Translations under genes and position numbers: made by a program
Assembly (NCBI GenBank): GCA_029204225.1
Contig: CM055108.1
Span: 6,201,599-6,265,598, forward strand
Direction of reading: 5' to 3'
Length of the DNA: 64,000 nucleotides
Origin: Diphasiastrum complanatum
Taxonomy: Eukaryota; Streptophyta; Lycopodiopsida; Lycopodiales; Lycopodiaceae
Part shown: positions 46,901 through 54,635 of the stretch, piece by piece
Numbering within the stretch: the first letter of the stretch is position 1
How the letters are laid out: each line of letters starts with the position of its first letter
The notes under the pieces: model-generated
What the model was told of the DNA's origin: nothing
The model's database searches: none
The model's input: only the letters and a program-made list of their open reading frames with translations

Positions 46901-47551
46901 CATTTTGTACATATAGTGGGGACTGTCAATGAAGCTTACTAGCATGGGGACATGTTTAAACCTTGGCATGGGGACGAGTTTAACCCCAGCACAAATGGGA
47001 ATCTGCCATGTGTTAAGACAACATGTGATTGATTGACCTCTATGATGTTTTTCATGTGTTAACCACGCCACCAGCTAGCCAGAAATTCTCCGGCACCCAC
47101 ACACTCGTTAAAAGCCTTTGAGAAGTTTTAAAGTATAATTGTTTATTTTTTAAATTAATTATTAGACAGAAGACCTGACTTTGCCGCGTGGCATGTTATG
47201 GGCTATTTGACTTGTTGGGCAACTCATGATACACGTCTCAGATTCTGAGGGAATGGGTGTTAATGCCTGTCCACAGGCCAATAAGAGACAAGGGAAGGCT
47301 CATAGACAAATCCTTGGAAACCTCCAATCCATAAAGATTGTATAAAAAGTCATTTACATCTCTGATCATGATACCTGAATCCATATAGGACCCTTGTATT
47401 GTTATTTAGCTTCATAGGTCATGTATTATTGAAAAGGCTGTTAATGTGCTTCTGCGATAGGGCAAAGAATAGAAATATTAAATAGTGAAGACTATTAATA
47501 GGGCTGGAAATCTTAATTGTCTCAAGTGAGGATTCAGAAGCTACACACCAA

Positions 47552-47612
<61 letters not shown>

Positions 47613-49368
47613 CTCTCCCACTCTCTCTCTCTCTCTCTCTCCCTCTTCTGTCCTCTTCCGCCCTCTCTCTGTCTCGAGTTCTGCGAACTGTCTGCAGGCC
47701 CACGTGGGCTGTTTTTTTTTTTTTTTTTTAGTCCGACCCCGCGTTCGGGGGTCGGACGCAGACGCGGGCACTTTGGCTCGGACCCTCATGTCTGATATAT
47801 ATATATATCTTAGTACCCCATGGTACCATAATCACCATCACCCGGTTTTCTCTCCATCTGGTTTTCCCCTTTACAGCGAGTCCCTAGTTACTTTTCTCCA
47901 AGACTTCCCCTTCACCTCCTTAGTTGACCAACAAGCTATCTTTTTATCTCAGTCTCTTTTGCAATCTGCCAATACTGCCTATCCTTCGAAAACCTTCCCT
48001 TCGCATAAACGCACTCACAACAAATGGTATGACACAAAGTGCTTCTCATTGCATAAACAAGTTGTATACGCTAGATACCACTCTCCTCACACCCTAGCCT
48101 TGAAACAAAAAGAATATCACAAAGTTTACTCCAGCGCTTAGCATCGCTTGGCTTTTCTCAGGAGATCGTTACTGCTATCGTCACATTGTATGAGAGAGTG
48201 CTGGCCCGTTTTCAAGATGGTGATGGATGGTCCTCTTACATTCATAGTACAGTGGGAGTTAAGCAAGGATGTCCTTTGTCCCCTACTCTCTTTGCTCTAT
48301 ATATTGATAATCTTGAGCGGATTATTAGGGAGGAGGTTGGAGATGGCTGTCCGTTAGCAGATATGATTATCCCTATTCTACTGTATGCGGATGACGTGAT
48401 ACTTCTATCGAGATCCGCATCTGAGCTTCAGCAGCACCTTGATGCTTTATATACTTTCTGCCAGACGTGGGGTTTGATGGTGAACATTGGTAAGACTAAG
48501 GTCATGGTGTTCAACACCAATCGACAGCATATGAGAGACACAGTGTTCTACTATGATGGGCTTCCACTAGAGATAGTAGCCTCTTATACTTACCTAGGTG
48601 TCCTTTTTACTGGTCCATTGCTCAGTTTTAGACCAGCTGCACTGTCTAGGCTCCGCAAGGGGCACTCTGCTCTTGTCCAGATGGAGAGGTTTTACTCTAT
48701 TTACTATGTACATGATCCTGATAAGAGCACATCAGATGCAAAAAGGCAGTTCTACATTAGCTTCCATACATCTATATCGATGTACATGCTGAGTTTCTGT
48801 CACTTTTCCAGATCTGAAAGACCTACCCAGCCATTGCTAAAACTAGCACGAAAGATCTAATCCGATCTAGTGAAGTCCCACTTCCGTAGAAAAGTAGGAA
48901 AGGCTGCATATTACTACATGGCACCCCTTCGGCCTGCTCAAAACTGAACTGAAGTTAGAGCTACAGACGATGAGACAATATGCTCTTATAAAGAGTAAGA
49001 TGATATCATCCAGGGGATCAACACAGAGTCGATCTCCTCGTATCGTCGTTTTGCCTATTGCCTTTCTGGAGCTTATCTACTGTTCTCAGCGATCTTTCAA
49101 GCACTCCTATTTCTATTCTTTTATCTCAATCAGTCATCACCCTTCAAAATAAGACAGAACAAAACTTGCATGACGAAAATTTCTGTTAACATTTATACCT
49201 GAAAAGCCCTTGCAAAGCAAACGCTGGATACAAGGGAACGAACGAGACCGCGGATTTTGCAACAGTTGCTGCCGATACAGGAGCGAGGCTAGCGAAAGAG
49301 TGCAGAGACTTGGAAGGCAAAGCTGGGGTCGTCAAGAGCAGATCCAAGGCCAATGCAATCCCCGCCAT
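28859..49368 (-). CDS. Conserved plant protein of unknown function, six exons over 20.5 kb
   Basis: Exons on the minus strand: 49199-49368, 36352-36670, 35658-35742, 32881-32967, 29282-29545, 28859-28935. Every junction is GT/AG, the phases (2,0,1,1,1) match and the joined frame gives 333 residues. The N-terminus ([11 protein letters not shown], then Ser/Ala-rich with no acidic residue after Asp9 for ~50 residues) looks like an organellar targeting peptide. Middle: [16 protein letters not shown], an acidic [10 protein letters not shown], then [20 protein letters not shown] and [14 protein letters not shown]-terminus: Gly-rich and hydrophobic ([18 protein letters not shown], then [14 protein letters not shown]), likely membrane-associated. 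I recall similar uncharacterised plant proteins but no function. Intron 1 is 12,528 bases and full of transposon debris. Exon 2's acceptor at 36671 was chosen because it alone keeps the phase. Confidence 0.8.
30225..32600 (-). mobile_element. Decayed gypsy element in intron 4 of the host gene
   Basis: A PBS-like TTGGTATTAGAGC (minus strand, ~32042-32055) lies to the right of integrase coding. Sequence at about 30259-30425 resembles 32095-32245 and probably represents the two diverged LTRs. Between them only integrase remains readable; gag, RT and RNase H are gone. LTR limits are approximate. It is in the same orientation as the host gene and fully intronic. Confidence 0.45.
31130..31870 (-). 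pseudogene. Gypsy integrase fragment
   Basis: [20 protein letters not shown] (first Asp), [24 protein letters not shown] (usual second Asp replaced by Glu), SSSEHPQT, then [20 protein letters not shown]. Stops and frameshifts separate the two open parts (31516-31716 and 31142-31393). This is the core and part of the C-terminal region of a Ty3/gypsy integrase. Confidence 0.8.
32968..33870. other. Intron 3 sequence, no gene seen
   Basis: Left part of the 2.69-kb intron. Short ORFs on both strands (e.g. minus 33324-33518) show no known motif. Confidence 0.4.
33898..34115 (-). pseudogene. FLX-like coiled-coil gene fragment
   Basis: The minus strand reads HSEI, a stop, [19 protein letters not shown], then after a frameshift [17 protein letters not shown] and [10 protein letters not shown]. 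This order (L(L/I)xENQxLAATHVAL ... [21 protein letters not shown]) is the conserved N-terminal part of plant FLX and FLX-like proteins, which act with FRIGIDA in flowering control. Only ~70 residues remain, with one stop and one frameshift and no start codon. It lies inside intron 3 of the host gene on the same strand, so it is a displaced gene fragment and not an exon. Confidence 0.6.
34141..34156 (+). repeat. G16 homopolymer
   Basis: Sixteen consecutive G. Confidence 0.9.
34510..35150. mobile_element. Small inverted-repeat element with CT microsatellite
   Basis: Left end TTCTAGAAACGCGTTC and right end CCAGAAACACGTTTCTGG are roughly inverted to each other. The interior holds a block (34591-34727) shared with 42855-42990, and a (TC)23 run at 34949-34994. 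No coding. It is likely a MITE-like non-autonomous element in intron 3; ends and target duplication are not exact. Confidence 0.35.
34949..34994 (+). repeat. (TC)23 microsatellite
   Basis: Pure TC run inside the small inverted-repeat element. Confidence 0.95.
36671..39096. other. Host intron 1, left part
   Basis: AT-rich intronic DNA with a C19 homopolymer (38697-38715) and a short imperfect direct duplication around 38400-38560 (shared ATATTGCATGCATCAATA and GAGCCCAGTAAGGAACT). No exon fits here. Confidence 0.45.
38697..38715 (+). repeat. C19 homopolymer
   Basis: Nineteen consecutive C. Confidence 0.9.
39097..40285. repeat. Tandem repeat, ~460-bp unit, about 2.6 copies
   Basis: Units begin near 39097, 39558 and 40022, marked by TATCAATGTTAT. 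Each carries in order AACATAACAAAGGAGA-like, CCATATGTC, CACTTCTCTG-like and GGAAAATTTAC-like landmarks. Copies differ by scattered substitutions and the third is shortened. Period 461 and 464 bases from the CAATGTTAT marker. No coding potential. It lies in intron 1 of the host gene. Confidence 0.8.
40286..40953. other. Intron 1 DNA, no gene seen
   Basis: No coding frame or repeat recognised. Confidence 0.4.
40954..41340 (+). pseudogene. Gypsy gag fragment
   Basis: [19 protein letters not shown] and [16 protein letters not shown] resemble the retrotransposon gag block in which a WW pair marks the capsid domain. About 80 residues with no neighbours on either side that read as the same element. 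Weak call. Confidence 0.4.
41341..42740. other. Intron 1 DNA, no gene seen
   Basis: Possibly more retroelement debris following the gag fragment, but no frame or LTR can be read. Confidence 0.35.
42750..43545. mobile_element. Inverted-repeat element with AATCGCGGTTCG-type ends
   Basis: The left end has AGAATCGCGGTTCAAACCG and the right end GAATCGCGGTTCGCTACAAC plus several more GATTCG/CGAATC motifs in opposite orientation. The interior has a 130-base block shared with 34591-34727 and C12-14 runs. No transposase. Likely a small non-autonomous DNA element of about 0.8 kb. Confidence 0.45.
43546..44291. other. Intron 1 DNA, no gene seen
   Basis: AT-rich, no coding frame or repeat boundary recognised before the LTR at 44292. 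Confidence 0.4.
44292..44583 (-). repeat. 3' LTR of deleted gypsy element
   Basis: Aligns with 46296-46608, sharing TCTTGTCTTTATTGATTCAC and TGGCAAACTCCATGCA. Confidence 0.75.
44831..45145 (-). pseudogene. Gypsy RNase H fragment
   Basis: [13 protein letters not shown] followed by [13 protein letters not shown] are the first and second RNase H blocks; the leading catalytic Asp precedes the ATG. The rest decays. It is preceded directly by RT sequence, the RT core having been deleted. Confidence 0.65.
45279..45500 (-). pseudogene. Gypsy reverse transcriptase fragment
   Basis: [20 protein letters not shown] then [20 protein letters not shown] and DLKSGYH are the first RT blocks of a chromovirus-type gypsy element. 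The active-site YxDD region is missing. Confidence 0.8.
45606..45833 (-). pseudogene. Possible gypsy gag start
   Basis: A 75-residue frame with a helical segment ([21 protein letters not shown]) in the position expected for the start of gag, just downstream of the leader. No diagnostic motif. Confidence 0.35.
46296..46608 (-). repeat. 5' LTR of deleted gypsy element
   Basis: Pairs with 44292-44583; the PBS-like motif lies immediately left on the minus strand. Confidence 0.75.
46609..47550. other. Intron 1 DNA, no gene seen
   Basis: No coding frame, LTR or tandem repeat recognised before the CT run. Confidence 0.4.
47553..47645 (+). repeat. CT microsatellite, interrupted
   Basis: CT run 47553-47608, a short interruption, then 47621-47645. 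A T19 tract follows at 47712-47729. Confidence 0.95.
47731..47757. other. Perfect 10-bp hairpin
   Basis: GTCCGACCCC, a seven-base GCGTTCG loop, then GGGGTCGGAC. It lies just after a T tract. Role unknown. Confidence 0.7.
47860..48960 (+). pseudogene. RTE-like LINE reverse transcriptase fragment
   Basis: Opposite strand to the host gene. The linker before RT is at 47995-48140 ([13 protein letters not shown]). The RT frame 48186-48860 has [18 protein letters not shown], active site [25 protein letters not shown] and YTYLGVLF. The N-terminal third of RT is missing between the two parts, and the frame stops at 48860 with traces to ~48960. The wording fits RTE-type plant LINEs better than L1; this is by eye. 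It copies RNA at the insertion site; this copy is dead. Confidence 0.75.
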
Positions 49369-49706
49369 CGTATGCTTCTCTAGGTTTCAAGGAACCGAGC
49401 ACATCAACATCATGAGATCATGATACGAGATTAAATGATGCTCCGATTCTTACTTCATTTGCAAACGAATGAGCTTCTGATCTGCTATGCTGTGCTATGC
49501 TACAGATTAGTTAGGCAGCAAAGTGAATCGGCCATTTCAATCTCACTTTCCATGCTGAAATCATCATGCTCTCTTCATGTTTTATGAATGACCCTAGTCA
49601 AACATGGAAATGGATCGTCAACTGTTGCGCTTCCCCTTCTCTCTTTTTTACTTTTATTGCAGCGCCATCTCTCCGTCCTTTTGCATTTGGCTATAGAGAG
49701 AGACCG

Positions 49707-49742
<36 letters not shown>

Positions 49743-50822
49743 GGGGGGGGGGCGCCTGCTTGGGGGCCAAGAAAAAGCCTGGAGCTTTTAAGGCACTAAA
49801 TCTCATGTGGCAGCAATTTGGCCCGGCCCATTGGAAAGGCGTCATGTGACGGTGCTGCTCGGGCCTCCTCGATTAGATAGGTGCTCGAAAAAAATTACTT
49901 TCATGGGCACCAATGCCATTGTTGTTTGAGCATGAGTGCCACTTTTTGTCGGCATCAATTCCATGCTAACATCGACGTCGCTTTTGTGGGTACTTACTCC
50001 ATTTTCCCGAGGGCACAGACACGACACATAGTCGACGCCATTTTTTCTTGAGCACTAGTGAGGCACAAGCGCCACTCTCCTGAGCACCCACATGCACATG
50101 GAGTAGTTCTCTAGTTTTTTAGTTATATGAGACAGAGCAAGGGTTTCCTTATGGGATTACCTTTTTGGCTGCCTGATAATGTGGTGCTTCGAGGAGCCAA
50201 AATTCTATAAAATAAAATAAACGTGTGGCCAAGGACACGTCGGGGCCAAAAGCCCCAGTGCTTCTAAGATACAACCCTAGGGGGTGTGGGGGGTGGGGCA
50301 CATGCCCTTTAGAATGTGCTTTAAATCTTTAGGATGCACCTTAAAATCTTAATCTTGGTTTGCCAAATAGTAGGCAAAAGAAAGATTTAGTAACTTTGGT
50401 TAAGTGAGTTGATGGATGTCCAATCCACACAAAAACATAACTCCAAAAAAGGCCTTTTTGAACATATAAAAATAGCACCCCATTCTTAGATGTCCACATC
50501 TATATAATGTATGCATTTAAATTTTTTTTTTCAAATATTCATGTGTCTAAGCTAGATAAAGGAGTACATATTCTGAAGTCTTATAAGGAGCTAGCTCCTT
50601 TTTAGATTGTGAGCTTTCCACTATTGGGCGTGACAACCTTGACTTCATTTAATAAAGATAGGAGAATCCATGAGTGTACAAAAGTATGAAACATAAAATG
50701 TGAATGCCGAAAAGGACAAACCTACTTAATCCAATATATGTAATGAAAAATGAAACATCAAACTAGTTGCTTGATGTCTAGTGTCTATGTAACTTACTTG
50801 CTATAATAGTACTACTTGTGGG
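49369..50822 (-). promoter_or_regulatory. Upstream region of host gene with GA and G runs
   Basis: Begins at the ATG (49368) and holds the presumed 5' UTR and promoter. A GA run (49706-49731) and G21 (49732-49752) lie about 340-385 bases upstream of the ATG, read as CT/C on the gene strand, a composition common in plant 5' regions. No clear TATA box. The rest up to 50822 shows nothing coding. Confidence 0.4.
49692..49752 (+). repeat. GA microsatellite followed by G21
   Basis: GAGAGACCGAGAG then pure GA, then 21 consecutive G. ORFs through it are artefacts. Confidence 0.93.
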
Positions 50823-51876
50823 TGTTGGAAATTAAGCCCACAGTTGTCTCCTTGGTGAATGACTAATTTATATTTCATGATTCTTCTTGCATGTTTATTC
50901 ATCCTTGATCGAGGTTGAGGGTCAGGTGAAACCAGCTTTGGTTCTACGTCTGCTCATCTGATACCTGCAGGAATCACAAACTTAGACAGCCAATTTATTT
51001 GAAGAACGTCTACAACGGACTTTCGGCTGATCGCCAGCAAAGGGTAACCGATCCCATTATAATTTTAAGCTCAAATGTTAAGTTTAATAACTTGAAAGTC
51101 ATTGAAGACTTGGCCATCTTCAAGGACTTCCACAAAACTTGCATTTAGAACAAGTCTGCAAATTTACATCATTTTCAAGACAGTCTGTAGAAATGAACTA
51201 TGTTCGAGACAGCTTCGCAAAAGTTTCGCGACAGTTTTTCGACAGTTCAAGAGTTCATATATTTTTAACACCTTCAACTTTGTTCGCAAAAAGTTCCCGA
51301 AGAGAGAGAAAGTTCCCGAAGAGAGAGAAAATTCCCGAAGGTCATCTATTTTTCATGCTAAACTGTTTTAAAGACACCTTCGTCTTTTTAAGTTGTAGTG
51401 TAATATAGCAGCAGCACGTTTTTATCTGTGTACAACGTAGATGAATGCATGTTGTGATTGAATGCACTTTCATTGTTGTTTGATCGCGCTTGTATGCTCA
51501 TACTGATCAGAACACGAACATCTATGACTCCTCAGTTTCTGATCAGACGATGGCTGTCTTTGACGCCTGAGGAACTCGTGATATCATACTGCTCTTCCAT
51601 TTATATCAAACTATACTTCACGTTGAATCTGATTTCAGTAGTACCACACACAAACCATCTCCAATCTCTTCGGTGGACTGTACTCTTGTTTTTAGAGTAT
51701 GAATTAATTTTTAAGATCATGTTGGGCAATCAGAATGCATAAAACTGTGATTATCTTTAGCATAAGTTGTCTATTAGACTATTTTGCACCTAGCAACCGA
51801 TAAAATGGGAGAGCCGTTCCGCAATATTCCTGCTTTCTTCTTCGTTCTCGTTCTTCTTATCTCTCTTGCCCCATCA
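50823..51876 (+). repeat. 5' LTR of truncated copia element
   Basis: Begins TGTTGGAAATTAAGCCC, a typical copia LTR start, and ends CCCCATCA three bases before the PBS. About 1,054 bases. No 3' copy is present to prove the left edge. Confidence 0.6.
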
Positions 51877-51879
51877 GAT

Positions 51880-51891
51880 TGGTATCAGAGC
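51880..51891 (+). promoter_or_regulatory. Primer-binding site (initiator Met tRNA)
   Basis: TGGTATCAGAGC, a perfect match to the usual plant site. Confidence 0.85.
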
Positions 51892-51943
51892 TTAGTCCAA
51901 ATAAACCGAGAGATTAAGTTTGTCCTATTTGTATACTGTTATC

Positions 51944-52824
51944 ATGTCTCATATAGGTAGCTCTTCGTCTTCATCACTCAATGAAGCTAGAGTCATTGAC
52001 AAGTTCAATGGTTCTAACTTCTACATTTGGAAGTTGAAACTTAGAATGATGTTGATAGATAGAGATCTTTGGGATGTAGTAGAAGGTGCATACCTAAAAC
52101 CAGAAGATGGCGATCAAGCAAAGGCCTGAGAGATCAAAGATCAGAAGGCCTTAGCATATATCACACTCAATCTGGCCGACTTTCAAATATCTCATGTTAC
52201 CACGTGAAAAACCTCTAAGGAAGCACTGTACTTGTTATCAAGTCTCTATGAGACTCACGATGTAACCATGAGATTACATCTTAGAAGGAAGTTCTTTACT
52301 CTTAGCATGTCTGATTCTACTGCCATCACTTCTCACATCAACAGCTTCAAGTCCATGTTAGATCAATTATCAGCTGTAGGATGTTCTATTCAAGATGATG
52401 ATGTCGTCATGACCTTGCTTTCTTCTCTTCCAAAGTTCTATGAGCACTTTTTGGTGAGATCTCCAAACAACCAATCCTCACCCTTGAAAAGGTGATTGGT
52501 CATCTTCTTCAAGAAGAAATGCGGAGCAGCCTGTCCATTAAAGACAAATCCATGGCTCTATACACCAAGAAGAAAGATCATTCTAAGGGCAAGAATCAGG
52601 TGCAGCAGCAACAGCAGAAGCCTCACACTCAAGGTGAGCATGGTGGATCGCGCAAAAAGCTTTTCTACAGATATTGCAAAAGAGCTAATCACGACATCAA
52701 GGAGTGTCGCATCAGGATCTACAATGAGGGAAAGAACCAACGACAACAACAACAGCGAGACTCCTCTAACGTGACCGAATTCAAGGAGAGACACACACTT
52801 GTTAATGGCTTACAACAGCAGTGA
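51944..52824 (+). pseudogene. Copia gag
   Basis: The start is taken at ATG 51944 (MSHIGSSSSSSL). FNGSNFYIWKLKLRMMLIDRD is the gag N-terminal block, then LYETHDVTMRLHLRRKFFTL, a stop near 52494 and, in another frame, IGHLLQEEMR. The zinc knuckle is altered (FYRYCKRANHDIKEC; the first cysteine of CCHC is lost). Stops at 52128 and 52206. Structural protein of the particle. Confidence 0.8.
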
Positions 52825-53790
52825 AACTGTGATAGCTGGTACCTGGACATCGACGCTACCCAACACATGACCTCTCGCAAGGAATAGTTTACGGAGTACA
52901 CAGCTTACAACAGAGACCAATTAATCTACCTCAGAGATTGTAGCACCATACACGTGGAAGAAAAAGGGACAGTGAAGATCAGCTTCAACAACGATCTGTC
53001 CATTTGTGTTCCTAACGTCCTTCATGTTTCTCAATTGTCAAATAACCTGTTATCAGTCTCTAAGATAACTGATGAGGGCTACACTATTACTTTCTCATTT
53101 GAGCAATGTACAATACTCGAGGAAGATACTACTCTGACTACATGCACTAGAGTCAGAAATCTTTACGTAGTCTCTAATTCAATTGCATTAGCTAGTATCT
53201 CTAATGAAAATGTAAACGATAGTGTTGTTCTGTGGCATAGTCGATTTGGACACGTGAATACAAGATCACTTTCTTATATGCTTTGTAATAATTTAGTTGA
53301 TGGTTTGAATTTCCCGTCTTCATTAGATAGGAAATCTTTCTTTTGTGAATCATGCATCTATGGGAAGCACTCTAGAAGCAAGTTTCCAAAATCACATTCC
53401 ATCAAAACAAAGCATATATTAGATCTTGTACATAGCGATCTCTAAGGTCCAATGCCAAATCCATCCTTAGGAGATGTAGTCTATTTTATCAATTTCATAG
53501 ATGATTACTCCAGATGGTCTACAGTCATGTTCATTAATCACAAATCTGAAGCCTTGAATGCTTCAAGAGATTCAAGGCCATGGTTGAGACACAAACGTCT
53601 AGGAAAGTGAAGGCACTCCAAACTGATGGTGGCGGCAAATACATCTCTAACGAGATGTCCGACTACATGGCTGAACATGGTATAAGAAGACAGTTCACCA
53701 CATCCTCTTTACCTCAACAGAACGGGATTGCATAAAGGAAGAATTGAACTCTTCTCAACTCAGTTAGATCCATGTTGTGGCATAACTAAC
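52825..53790 (+). pseudogene. Copia protease and integrase N-terminal half
   Basis: Protease motif degraded (WYLDIDATQHMTS; usual DSGA or DSGC is now DIDA), then VPNVLHVSQLSNNLLSVSKI. LWHSRFGHVNTRSLSYM and CESCIYGKHSRSKFP are the integrase zinc region. LVHSDL and FIDDYSRWS carry two of the three acidic residues. Frameshift near 53570; the Glu block reads QQNGIA then a stop. The frame is lost at ~53785. Confidence 0.8.
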
Positions 53791-53866
53791 AGCTTGTTTC
53801 ACTGGAGTATCGTGTATCGAAGACTAGGAGTATACTGTATCCTATGTACTGGTCATGGGCATAACA
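53785..53866 (-). repeat. 3' LTR fragment of gypsy element G
   Basis: Minus strand starts TGTTATGCCCATGACCAG right after a purine tract (TTTAAGGAGAAAAGAA, 53867-53882 on plus as complement). About 80 bases remain before the truncated copia integrase. Confidence 0.55.
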
Positions 53867-54112
53867 TTCTTTTCTCCTTAAACTGCTTCTATCCTTAGAA
53901 GCTAAACTTCGAGAAATTTCTCTTTATGTTATTCACTCTCTCCCACGAATCATCATCCTCAGTACGACCCTTCCACCAAATTAAGCACTCAGAGATAGAA
54001 CGATTTCTCAATTGTTTATCTCTGGTTTAAAGCACTTTCTTAGGTTCGAAAGGTACACTAAGCGACAAATCTTTCAAATGGAATAAATCCTCATCCGATC
54101 CAACTATATCAT
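53867..54112 (-). pseudogene. Gypsy G pol C-terminus, left part
   Basis: DIVGSDEDLFHLKDLSLSVP, FEPKKVL, a stop, TRDKQLRNRSISE and LIWWKGRTEDDDSWE: the integrase C-terminal region with a chromodomain-like WKG..EDDSWE motif. It continues to the right of the inserted element at 59544, on the same minus strand. Confidence 0.7.
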
Positions 54113-54618
54113 TGTTATGGCCATATTCGGTTAAGGACCTGGAATAGTCCTGATATGGCAGACCGACCCTCGAGTATTTGAGATTATTGGTCACGCCATG
54201 ATTTAATTCCACGTCAAGGCCAATTTGTGACTAATTACCTTGAGAGGACCCAGACACTCTAATTGAGACATATGGAGTATTGCATGTCTGTGTGACAGAT
54301 ATAGGCAGGAGGACTGCATGAAGAGATGTGATCTATTTATAGTTGATCTGCATGGGGGTTGCATGGTTTCATGCACAGGACTCTATTCTCTATATAATGA
54401 GGTAGGGATTCTCTCATTGACATATTGGATTTAGGTTCCAGTTTCTTGACATATTGGATTTAGGTTCCAGTTTCTCTCTTCTCCTCTTGCTTCACATGGC
54501 ATGGCCTAGGGGCTAGATCCAGGTTTGATCTAGGATTGGTTGGGCGGTTTGGCTCCATAGTCTCTCTTATTGTGTTTTCCTATGCTCATCTTAGGGGGTA
54601 TCCCTTGGGGTCTTTACA
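54113..54618 (+). repeat. 5' LTR of LARD-like element
   Basis: 506 bases; 29 bases longer than the 3' LTR because of a tandem duplication at 54419-54447/54448-54476. A TATA-like CTATATAA lies near 54393. Confidence 0.88.
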
Positions 54619-54619
54619 T

Positions 54620-54635
54620 TGGTATCAAAGCCCGG
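54620..54635 (+). promoter_or_regulatory. Primer-binding site of LARD-like element
   Basis: TGGTATCAAAGCCCGG, one base after the LTR; one mismatch from TGGTATCAGAGCC. Confidence 0.75.

Larger units (their letters stand above)
50823..53785 (+). mobile_element. 3'-truncated copia element
   Basis: 5' LTR 50823-51876, PBS at 51880, then gag, protease and integrase up to about 53785. RT, RNase H and the 3' LTR are absent, replaced by the LTR end of a minus-strand gypsy element. Several stops break the polyprotein. Confidence 0.8.

Noticed and set aside
53867-54112. End of the plus-strand copia element
   Set aside because: Readable coding and the purine tract here are on the minus strand and belong to the gypsy element continuing at 59544.
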